Shown piece by piece: positions 37,401 through 49,400 of a DNA stretch of 64,000 bases (position 1 is the first letter of the stretch; every line of letters starts with the position of its first letter). A model generated the notes under the pieces. It searched no databases. It had not been told where the DNA came from and was given only the letters and a program-made list of their open reading frames with translations. The DNA is from Cygnus atratus (taxonomy: Eukaryota > Chordata > Aves > Anseriformes > Anatidae). A program made the position numbers and the translations under genes. The stretch covers positions 7,750,001 to 7,814,000 of the forward strand of contig NC_066382.1 in the NCBI RefSeq assembly GCF_013377495.2. The letters run 5' to 3'.

Positions 37401-40400
37401 GGTGGCAGCGGCAGCTGTAGCCCTGCCCGTCCGGCCGGTTGACGCAGGTGGCATCAGGCCCGCACGCCTCTGCCCGGGGAGGGGACAGAGATGGGCGGTG
37501 AGCGCCGGGGGGGGGGGCCGGCATCCAGCCAGGGAGGGCAGCGGGTGACGTCCCCGCGGGGCGGGCACCCACCTGGGTGGCAGTGCAGCGCCTGCGAGTA
37601 CTCGCAGTTGCTGCCGGTGAAGCCGTGGGGACAGCGGCAGACGTAGGTGCTGCTCTCGGCGTCCTCGCAGATGCCGCCGTTCTGGGGAGGGGGGACAGGG
37701 ATGAGCAGCAGGGATGGGATGGGAGCGGGGGGGACAGTGCACGTGTGTCCCCCCCCAGCCTCACCTGGCAGGGCCGGTCCTGGCACGTGGGGCAGTTGGC
37801 GACGCCGTGCGCCTGCAGGTCCAGCTCCCCGAACGCCACCTCCTCGTTCTGGATGCGGAGCTGCCGCACGCAGCCTGCAGGACGTGGCGGTATTGCGGGG
37901 GTGGGAAACACTCTCAGCCCCCCCAACCCACCGCTCAGGCCCCCCAGCCCGCCGCTCACCCACAAAGCCTTGGCTGAGCCCCGTCTTGGCCACGGAAGCG
38001 TAATCGGGGTACCCGCCGAGGTACAGCTCCTCGTTCAGGTCCAGCCCCTGGAACTTGCCCTGCGGGCACAGGTGGGTGGGCACGGCTGCCCCCCAGGCCA
38101 CCCCACCCTGGCCCCCCTGTCCCCCCCTTACCTGCGAGGTCCCGTTGACCGGGGGGAGCCCGTCCACCACCAGCGAGCCCCGGGTGAGGTTGCGGAAGAG
38201 GCGCAAGGTGTGGTACTCGCCCAGGCGCAGCGGTGTCGGGTGCCGGATGGTGGCCATGCCCGAGCCGGCGTCAAAACTGTGTTTGTGGGATGAGGTGGGG
38301 ATGCACGGGGTGAGGATGGGGGTGCTGCCCCCCCACCACCCACCCGCAGGTGCCCACCCGTGCACTCACCGGAACTCGGGGCGCCCGCCCACCAGCCCGA
38401 AGGAGATGAAGTCGGCACCGCTGCTCCTGCGCTGCCCGTTGTAGAGGAGCATCCCTGTGGGGAGGCAGCGGGTCAGCCCGGCCGCAGCGCGCGGGGACCC
38501 CGAAACACCCCGGGGAGGGGGGACCGCAGAGGTCCCCGGGGTGGGTGCTCACCTGAGTACAGAATGAGAGCTAAAGGAGGGAGAGAGATGGAAGGGCGGA
38601 CGGACAGACGGAGGAGGAGAGAGAAGGGGTGAGAGAAGGCCGGCGCGGCGCAGCGGGGCTGGGAGGGCCGGGGGGCCCCCGCAGCGCTCACCATCGGCGG
38701 CGTCGGGCCGGAAGGTGATCTGGATCTCAAATGTCTTGTAGGCGTCCTTGATGGTGGGCAGCGGCAGGAAGGAGTGGGGCGTCTGTGTGAAGTAGGGCAC
38801 CAGGTGCTCTGCAGGGACACCGGGGGTCAGCCGGGCTGGGGACACGGCCACCCCCCTACCCTCCCCACCAGCCTGTCCTGTCCGTCCGTCTGTCCGCGCT
38901 CACCTCGGACCTTCAGCACGTAGAAAGCTGTCTCCTGGCCGCGGCGGTTGGTGGCGGCACAGGCGTAGACGCCGGCATCCTCGGGTCGCACGGCCGGCAG
39001 CATGAGCGCCGCGCCCTCCACCCGTGCGCCCGCTGGCAGCTCCCCCTCCAGCTGTGGGGACACCGGGGGGGGTCAGCACCCGTGGGGGTCTGCACCAACG
39101 GAGGTTGCCGCCCTGTCCCCACGTCCCCGCTCACCTTGCTCCAGCTGATCTCTGGCACGGGGAAGCCGGACGCCAAGCAGGGCAGAACGGCCACCGAGCC
39201 CGCTGAGACCTCCTTCACCTCTGGCTGCCCGGCGATGTGGGGGGCAGCTGGGGACAGGCGCAGCTGTCACCCCGCCCTGCACCAGGGTGGGGGACACCCT
39301 CCCTGCTCCGCGTCCCTGTCTGCACTCACCCTGCACGTGGAGGATGACGTGGGACTGGACGGTGCCCACGGCGTTGGTGGCAGTGCAGCGGTACTGCCCC
39401 GCGTCCGCCCGCTCCACCCGCTCGATGGTCAGGGTGCCGGCACGAGACAGCACCCCCGGCCGGATGCGGCCCCCCACTTTGCTCCAGGTGACGTGGGGCT
39501 GGGGGTCGCCCAGGCCCAGGCACTCCAGCTCCACTGCCGTGCCTGCCAGCACCGTCTGCACCGCCGTCCGGATGTTGATCAGGGCCCTGGGCAGAGCTAG
39601 GGGAGGGGCAGTGGGGTTTTGGGGTGCACCCGGGGCACAGGGAGGTACCACGGGTGGAGAGAGAGATGGGGGGAAGCAGGGAGCCCGTGGACTGGGGAGA
39701 TGGGGGGGTTTGGGGTGCCCATGGATATGGGGAGATGGGGAGGTAGCAGGGTGCCTGTGGGCATGGGGAGAAATAGGGGGCATTGGGGTGCCCATGGGTA
39801 TGGGGAACAAGGAGAGGTCCCAAGGTGCCCATGGGTGTGGGGGGATGTGGGGGACTCTGGGGTGCCTGAGGGCACGGGGAGCGATTGGAGGTACTGGGGT
39901 GCTAAGGGGAATGGGAAGAAGTATGTGGGCATCAGGGTGACTGTGGGTGTGGGAAGAAATGGGGGGTACTGGGGTGCCTGCGGGCATGCAGAGATGGGGG
40001 AGCCAGGTGCTGAGGTGCATGGGGAGAGAGTGGGGGGTACCAGGGTGGCCAGGTGTATGGGTGTGACTGGGGTAGGGAGGTGCCTGCGGGGAGAAATCAA
40101 GGGGGTACCGAGGGGCATGGGGAGAGACGGTGGGGATACAGGGAGCCTGTGAGCATGGGGGGACGGGGTCAGCAGGTGCCTGTGGGTTTGGGGAGATGAG
40201 GGGGGCACTGGAGTACGTGAGGGAGGGGTCAGCGGATGCCTGCAGGCAGAGCAGGGGACCTGGGGGGAGCAGGGTGCCAGTGCTCACGGGGACGGGTCGG
40301 CGGGTGCCTGTGCGGACAGCCCTGGTGCGCGGGTGCCGCTCTTACCCTGGACGGTGAGGGTGGCCCTGTCCTCCGCCTGCCCGCCCGGCGCGCTGGCCCG

Positions 40401-43400
40401 GCACACGTACACCCCCTGCGCCCCCCGCGCCAGCTCCGGGATCCTGCAGGGACACCGGGGGGCACAGATGTGGAACCCACGGGGCGCAGGCAAGCGGCTG
40501 GCGCTGCCCCGTGCCCCTCTTACCGCAGCACCCCGTCCCGCACGCTGTGGCTGGGGGGCAGCTCCCCGCCGTCCTTCACCCACTCCAGGCGCGCCCGCGG
40601 GTCCCCCGAGACGGTGCAGGCGAACTCGGCCGTGCTGCCCACCCCCTTCACCAGGCTCCCCGGCGTCACCCGCACGGCCAGGGGACCGCCGCCATCAGCG
40701 CCACCATCACCTGCGTGGGACATAGAAGTGTCACCGTGTGGCGCGGGCATCCCCGGCACGGCACGGGGCACCCCGGGGTGCTCACCGTGGACGACGACGC
40801 GGGCGAAGGTCTCGGCGGTGCCCACGCGGTTGGTGACGAGGCAGCGGTAGGTGCCGGCATCAGCGGGCAGCACAGGGATAATGCGCAGGAGGCCGGCGCG
40901 GGGCACGGCGCGGGGTGACAGGCTGCCGTTGAGCTTGTCCCAGGTGTAGAGCAGCGGTGGGGTGCCATGGGCCAGGCACTGCAGCTGCACCGCGTCGCCC
41001 GCGTGCACCGCACTCTCCTCCGGCAGGCTCGTGGCGTACGGCGGCGCTGCGGGGATGGACGGAGACGTCAGCGCCTGGCAGCACGCGGCGAGGCAGCAAT
41101 GGGGCAAGGAGGGTGACAGTGGGGCAAGGAGGGCAGCGATGGGGCGAGGAGGGTGGCGATGGGGCAAGGAGGGTGGCGATGGGAGGGCTTGGATGGAGGT
41201 GTGCTGGGGTGGGTGAGAGGTGGACCAGACCACGAGGAAGGGCTGGATGGAAGCGTGTGAGCAGAAATGGACGTGTGCAGGGAGGAGTGCTGGGATATAA
41301 CCAAGGAGAGGGGATGGATGGAGGAACGTGAGCAGAAGTAGCGATAGACGTGCACAGGAATGGATGGATTGGCAAGGAAGCGATGGAAGGAGGGGTGTGG
41401 GTGAAGATGGACATGCACAAGGATGAGTGCTGGGACGGACGCGTGATGGACGCACCCACAGGGAAGGGATGGATGGAGTGGGAGCTGAGATGGAGAGCTG
41501 GGGTTGTGCACAAGGACAGACAGGAGACAGGGTGAAGAAAGCTGGAGAAGGGATGGATGGAGGAGTGAGAGCAGCAACAGAGAGAGGGGTGTGCAGGGAT
41601 GAGAGCTGGGATGGATGAGCAAGAACCAGATCCACAGATGGACAGATCGAGAAGTCTGTGAGGAGATGGAGGGAGGGATGTGAGCCAGGATGGATGAGCG
41701 GTGGATGGATGCACCAGGAAGGGATGAACGGAGTGTCAGCCGAGATGGCTGCGTGCAGGGATGAGCAACAGATGGATCCGTGAACAGGGGATGGATGGGG
41801 AGGGGAGCGAGCAGAGGTGGAGAGGTCAATGTGCACAGAGATGGACAAGTGAATGGGCACATCTGGGATGGAACGGATGAAGGAGTCCGCGAGGAGATGG
41901 AGAGGAGGATGAGCGCTGGGATGGATGAAGGAGGACAGATCCACAAGGGAGGGATGGGTGGGAGAGCGTGAGCAGCGATGGAGCTGGACTTGGGCAGAGG
42001 TGGGACAGAGGAGCACAAGTGATGAGCAGAGCCGGAGGAAGGGACAGAGGGACGGAGAGAGGGCAGCGAGGGGGACGGGGACCAGCAAGAGCAGGAGGCA
42101 TCTGGATGGGGGACAGAGGGCAGGCGGAGGCAGAGGGAGACCCGCAGCCCCCTTACTCTCCACGTCGAGGGTGACGAAGACCTCGGCGGAGCCGGCGGGG
42201 CTGCTGGCATTGCAGATGTACTGGCCCGAGTCCTGCTGCGCGGCGCGGGGGATGACCAGGCTGCCATTCACCACCCGGTGCTGCCAGGGCAGCGGCGCCC
42301 GCAGCTTCGACCACTCGATCCGGGGCGCCGGCTCGCCTGCGGGCATATCGCTGTCCGTCACCCGGGGCAGGTGGGGTCCGGGCAGGTGCCCCCTTACCCC
42401 GGCCACCATCCCCACCCCATACCTGTGGCTGAGCAGTGCAGCGTGGCGGTGTCCCCAGCCACCACGGTGACAGCGGGCGGCGCGGTGACCTCGGGGGCCC
42501 CGGGGTGCCTCTGTGCAGTCTCCACGCTGACGTCCACATGGGCTTGCGCCGAGCCCAGGGCGCTGTGTGCCGTGCAGATGTAGGTCCCGGCGTGCTCCGG
42601 CTTGGCCGGCGAGAGCTGGCGAGGGGACACGATGGGTGGTGAGCACCTGGCATGTCTCAGTGCCCGCAGCACCCCGGGGTGCCCCATTCACCTGCAGCAC
42701 AGCCTGGCTGTCCATGTGCAGCAGCGTCTGGTGCTCCACCTTCTGCCGTGAGCCCAGACGGCTCCAGCGCACCAGTGGCCGTGGCTCGCCCCGGCCCAGG
42801 CACTCCAGGCTGAGGGATTTGCCCTCCTTCACTGTCACGGGGCCTGGGGGCATCACTGACACGGTAGGGGCACCTGGAGAACAGGGAGGGCATCAGCGCG
42901 GGGATGGGCATGGGGACACCACCACGCTGGGGGCACCTGGAGGACATCAACATGGCCATGGGGACACTGCTACTCCAGGGGCACCTGGAGGACACGGAGG
43001 GCATCAGCATGGGGATGGAGGTGGGGATACAGCCACTCCAGAGGCACCTGGAGGATATTTACATTGGGACATGGACATCACAACCCCAGGAGCACCTGAA
43101 GCATGATGAGGACATCAGGGACACCACCACCCCAGGAGCATCTGGAGAACATTGGCAAGGGGACAGGGATGGGGTCACCACCACCCTGCGGGACCTGGCC
43201 CACAGAGAGGACACGGGGATGGGGACACCACCACCCCAGGGACACCTGCAGCAAATAGAGGACATCAGCATGGAGACAGGGACATCAGCATGGGGGTGGG
43301 GACACCACAACCACCCCGGGGACAACAGAATAGAGATAAGGATAAGGACACCACCAGCACCCTAGGAGCACCTGGAGCATGGGAAGGACACAGGGACAGG

Positions 43401-46400
43401 GATGGGGGCACCCCGGCCACCTCGCACCTTGCACCAGGAGGTTGACAACGCTGCTGGCGACGCCGAAGCGGTTGGAGGCCACGCAGTGGTAGGCACCCTG
43501 GTTGCCTGCGTGGGCGCCGGTGATGGAGATGACGGAGCCGTTGGTGCTGATCTTCACGTTGTCTGGGCAAGGAGGAGGTGTCAGCACCGGAGCCACCATG
43601 GGGACCACACTGGGGCCACCCCAGGGACCACCGTACCTTGGAGGTGTTGGCCAGGCCCCATCCGCCAGGTGACATTGATGGGCCGGGCACCGTCATGGAT
43701 GCGGCACTTGAAGGTGGCATCCTCACCCGGGGCCACAGCCATGCTGTGCGGATCGATGGAGATGATGGGGCTCTGCAGGCCTGTGGGGTCAAGGGGACAG
43801 GGGAGCCACCAAGGTCACCCATGTCCCTCACCGCCCCGGCACTCTCCCTCACCCCGCGGCCACACTCACGGTAGCTGGAGCTGTCGTGGGAGGTGACAGT
43901 GACAGTGATGGTGGCCTCGCGGGAGGTGCTGCCCACGTCTGCGCGGCACACGTACTCGCCTGAATCGGCCACGGAGAGCTGCGACAGCCGCAGGCGGGAC
44001 CCCGACATCTGGGGGGAGTGGTAGCGGGTGGCATCAGCTGGGCACGCAGGGCCACCGGCCCCTGTCCCACCACATCCCCCCCTACCTGGTGCTTGGCGGG
44101 CAGGGATCCCCCACGCTTGTACCAGGTGATGGTGGCCTGGCCCTGGCCAGCCACAATGCAGTCGAGGTCCAGGGTCTGTCCCTCGGTGATGGAGGACGCC
44201 GAGGACTCGATGCGGATGGGTGGCATGACGCCGGCGGCTGCACGGGCAGAGTTAAGGGTAAGGCGCCCCCCAGCACCAGGAACCAGCACGGTCCCCATGT
44301 CCCCAGCCACAGCGTGGCACTCACGGTGGGAGGGGTTGGCGCCATCATCGATGGTGACGACAAGGGACGTCTCCTGCGTGACGCCACCCGTGGTCACCCG
44401 GCACACGTACTCGCCCGAGTCGGCCGCGGACACCTGGGGGATGCGCAGGCGCGTGCCCGACACCTGTGGGGGACACGGGGGGGGACATATTGGTACTGGA
44501 GGTCAGGATTTGGGGTGACCCCCCCTGCTGCATGCACTCTACCTGGTGGCCGGCAGGCAAGGAGCCACCGCGCTTGTACCAGGTGACGGTGGTGGGGCCA
44601 GATCCTGCCACCACACAGTTGAGGTCCAGGGTCTGTCCCTCGGCGATGGCGGAGGACGAGGACTCGATGCGGACAGGCTGGGAGGCGCTGGGGGCTGGGG
44701 ACAGGGAACGGGGACATTTGGCACCGTGATGGCACATGCCCGTCCCCAAGCACTGCCCTCTCACTCGCACTCACAGTAGTAGGTGCCAGCGCTGCTGGGA
44801 ACGGTGACGATGACAGATGCCTCCTGTGTGGTGCTCCCCAGGGTGACCCGGCACACGTACTCTCCCGAATCAGCCACTGACACCTGGACAAGGCGCAGGT
44901 GGGTGCCCGACACCTGCGAGGGGACACATGGGGACACATCAGCACCGAGAGCGGGGACTGGGCAGGGTCCGGGGCTGAGCCCTGCACAGTGACACCAGCT
45001 CCTTGTGCCCTACCTGGCTGTTGGGGGGCAGAGCCCCCCCCCGCCGGTACCAGGTGACGTGGGGGTGGCCCTGCCCGGCCACCATGCAGTTGAGGTCCAG
45101 TGTCTGTCCTTCGGTCACAGCAGCGGACGAGGTCTCAATCCTCACGGGTGGTGTGACACCCACAGCTGCGGGGTGGCAGGGTCAGCGTGCAGCCGCCCCC
45201 CATCGTGTCCCAGTGTCCCCCTGCTGTCCCCGTCCCCAGTACCGTAAGAGGAGCCAGCGCCGGTCTGGATGGTGACAATGAGGGACGTCTCGTGCGTGAT
45301 GCCACCCGTGGTCACTCGGCACACGTACTCGCCCGAGTCAGCTGCGGACACCTGGGGGATGCGCAGGCGGGTGCCCGACACCTGTGGGGGACACACGTGG
45401 GATGGGGAACGCACACCCTTTGGCACCCCAAAAACCCTTCTTTCTGTCCCCAAATGCTCCTTCCGTGTCCCCACCTACCTGGTGTCTGGCGGGCAGGGAC
45501 CCCTCGCGCTTGTACCACGTGATGGTGGCCTGGCCCTGGCCGGCCACGATGCAGTCGAGGTCCAGGGTCTGTCCCTCGGCCACAGAGGAGGAGGAGGACT
45601 CGATGCGCACCGGGGGGGTGACACCAGAGGCTGGGGACCAGGACGGCAGGGTCACCCCATGGGGACGTGGAGTGACATGGTCCCATGGGGCCCTGTCCCT
45701 GCCTGGTCCCCACTCACGGTAGGAGCCGGCCGTGCTGGGCTGGATCTTCACCACAATGGTGGCTTCCTTGGTGGTGGCCCCGCTGCTCACCCGGCACACG
45801 TACTCGCCTGAGTCGGCTGCTGTCACCTGCAGCAGCCGCAGCCGGGAGCCGGACACCTGTGGGAGGGAACACGGGGACGTTAAAGCCTGCGTGGGGCTGA
45901 TGGGGCTTGCACGGGGCCACTTGGGCTTGCTCAGGGGCACTTGGCTTGCATGGGGACATCTGCACTTGCATGGAGCCACATCAGCTTGCACGCAGCCATG
46001 TGGCCTTGCACGGGGCCATGGGTCAACCCCAACCATCCGCACACTGGACACAGAGCCCTCCGTGTCCCCTACCTGGTGCCTGGATGGCAGAGACCCGCCG
46101 CGCTTGTACCAGGTGACAGTGGCCTGCGCGGGGCTGGCGATGACACAGTTGAGGTCCAGGGTTTGTCCCTCGGCCACGGTGGAAGACGAGGACTCGATGC
46201 GCAGGGGCGTTGTTCCGCCCAGGGCTGGGGATGGAGATGGCACAGTGAGAGACCAGATTCGCCACCACCACGTGTCCCACCGTGGGACACCAGGAGCCTG
46301 GCAAGCCACCAGGAGCCTGGCAAGCCACCAGGAGCGGGACTTGGGCTGTGCCTTGCTCCCAGCTGCTGGGGACGCTTTGGGGGTCCATCCCCTTCCCTCC

Positions 46401-49400
46401 CCACCGGGCGCCCGCTGCATCGCCGGATGGCAGCTCCACACCCCTGCGGATGTGCACACAGGGCTGTCCCCAAACACAGCACTGGGCCTGGGCACAGACC
46501 CTGGTGACAGCGGGACCGGGATGGGCACACCCATGGGTGGCTGCTCCAGGGAGCGTCACCTGCCTGTGGAGAACGTCCCCGCCCCTGCCTGGTCCCCACT
46601 CACGGTAGGAGCCGGCCGTGCTGGGCTGGATCTTCACCACAATGGTGGCTTCCTTGGTGGTGGCCCCGCTGCTCACCCGGCACACGTACTCGCCTGAGTC
46701 GGCTGCTGTCACCTGCAGCAGCCGCAGCCGGGAGCCGGACACCTGCGGGAGGGGACACGGGGACATTGAAGCCTGCATGGGGCTGATGGGGCTTGCACGG
46801 GGCCATCTGGGCTTGCATAGTGCTGCTTTGGCTTGCATGGGCTTGCACAGGACCACTCAAGCTTGCATGTGTCCACTTGAGCTTGCCTGGTTGCCATTTG
46901 GGCTTGCATGGGGCCCTGTGGCATTGCATGGGGCCACCAGAGCTTGCATGGGGCCATCAGAGGTTGCGTGGGAGCACGTGGGCTTGCACAGGGCTGCTTG
47001 GCATTGCACAGGGGTCACTGGGCTTGCATGGGGCCACCTCAGCTTGCATGGGACATAGAGGCACACACGGGGCCATGGGTCAATCCCAACTGTCTGCACC
47101 CTGGGCACAGAGCCCCCTGTGTCCCCTACCTGGTGCCTGGCTGGCAGGGACCCGCTGCGCTTGTACCAGGTGACAGTGGCCTGCGCAGGGCTGGCGATGA
47201 CACAGTTGAGGTCCAGGGTCTGTCCCTCAGTCACGGTGGAGGACGAGGACTCGATGTGCAGTGGCATTGTGCCACCTGGGGCTGGGGACCAAGACAGGAA
47301 AGTGACACTGTGACAACAGCTGGGCCCCGCTGGCAAGAGCACGTTAGAGCCATCTCAGTGCCGCAGCACATGGGGACAGCCCATGGATAGTGCCACCCCC
47401 CAGTCCCCACTCACGGTAGGAGCCAGCCCTGCTGGGCTGGATCGTCACCACGACAGTGGCTTCCTTGGTGGTGGCCCCGCTGCTCACCCGGCACACGTAC
47501 TCGCCCGAGTCAGCTGCCGTCACCTGCAGCAGCCGCAGCCGGGAGCCGGACACCTGCAGGAGGGAACACGGGGACGTTAAAGCCTGCGTGGGGCTGATGG
47601 GGCTTGCACGGGGCCACCTGGGCTTGCATGGGGCCACTCTGGCTTGCCCAGGGGCACTTGGCTTGCATGGGGACATCTGCGCTTGCAAGGAGCCACATTA
47701 GCTTGCATGGAGACATCTGGGCTTGCACAAGCACCGTTTGGGCTTGCCCAGGACAACTTGAATTTGCACGTGGCCACTCAAGCTTGCCTGGACACCATCT
47801 GGCCTTGCATAGGGACACTTGAGCTTGCACAGGACCATTTTGGCTTGCCCAAATGCCATTTGTGCTTGCCCAGGACCACTCAAGCTTGCACAGGGCTGTT
47901 TGGATTTGCACAGGGCCATCTGGGCTTGCACGTAGCCATGTGGCCTTGCACGGGGCCATGGGTCAACCCCAACCGTCTGCACGCTGGACACGGAGCCCTC
48001 CGTGTCCCCTACCTGGTGCCTGGCTGGCAGGGACCCGCCGCGCTTGTACCAGGTGACGGTGGCCTGCGCGGGGCTAGCAATGACACAGTTGAGGTCCAGG
48101 GTCTGTCCCTCGGCCACGGTGGAGGAGGACGCCTCGATCCTGACGGGGGCTGTGCCACCCGAGCCTGGTGGCCCTGGGAAGGAGGACGGAGCGATGGCAG
48201 GGAGATGGCACGCCACCCAAGGCCACCCGCGGCAACCCGCAGCACTGAGCCTGGCCTCACCGTAGGACAGCCCGGAGCTGGACACAACGGTGACGATGAC
48301 AGACGCCTCCCGGACGGTGGCTCCCAAGTTCACCCGGCACACGTACTCGCCCGAATCAGCCGCCGTGATGTGGGGGACGCGAAGACGGGACCCCGACACC
48401 TGGTGGCGACACATCGGTGTCAGAGAGAGGGGGACAGGGCAGGATTTGGGGTGACTCCCCCGCTGCCCGTGCCCTACCTGGTGGCCGGCGGGCAGGGAGC
48501 CGCCGCGCTTGTACCAGGTGACGGTGACGTGGCCTGATCCTGCCACCACGCAGTTGAGGTCCAGGGTCTGTCCCTCGGTGACAGAGGGGGACGAGGACTC
48601 GATGCGGACGGGCGGCACGGCCCCTGCGGGAAGTGGGGCAGGCTGCAGCTCTGGCAGGCACCCAGGGTGCCCCAAAAACCATCCCCAAACGCCAGTGGTG
48701 CGTCCCTAACCCTCACCTGGCACCACCACCACCTCGATGCTGGCGCGGGCTGTGCCGGCGGCGCTGGTGCCCACGCAGAGGTAGATGCCACCATCGGCCA
48801 CCGTGATGGAGGGAATGAGCAGCGTGGCGATGTCGGTGCGCTCAGAGCGGGACTGCGGCATGAGGATGGGGTGAGCGGCACCCAAGACATGCCACCACCC
48901 CAGGGGAGCACCCATGGGTGCTCATGCCCGGCTCACCTGTGGTGGCAGGGAGCCCCCCTGCTTCTCCCAGGAGATGGTGGCAGTGGGTGACCCCGACACC
49001 CGGCAGTACAGCCGCACTGTGGAGCCCTCCTGCACCTCCGTCCGCTCTGGGCTCACCTGCACCTGGGGCTCACCAGCGCCTGCAGGCAGCAGGGGTCAGT
49101 AGGGGTCAGTGCTAGCACCGGGACGGGGACATCGGGGATGTCGGGGGACAACGCTCACCTTGCACATGGAGGAAACCCCGCGCCGTGTGCTGGCCGGCGC
49201 TGCTGCGCGCGCGGCACATGTAGTGCCCCTGGTCGGATGGCTCGACGGCGCCGAACCGCAGAATCCCACCGTGGGCGACTGCCCGTGGTGGCAGCGCGCC
49301 TGCGGGGACAGGGCACCACGTCACCCCTGCCACGTCCCCCATCCCGGTCCCCAGGTCCCCGCGTGTGGCGAGCACCTACCGAGCCACTCGAGGGTGGGCG

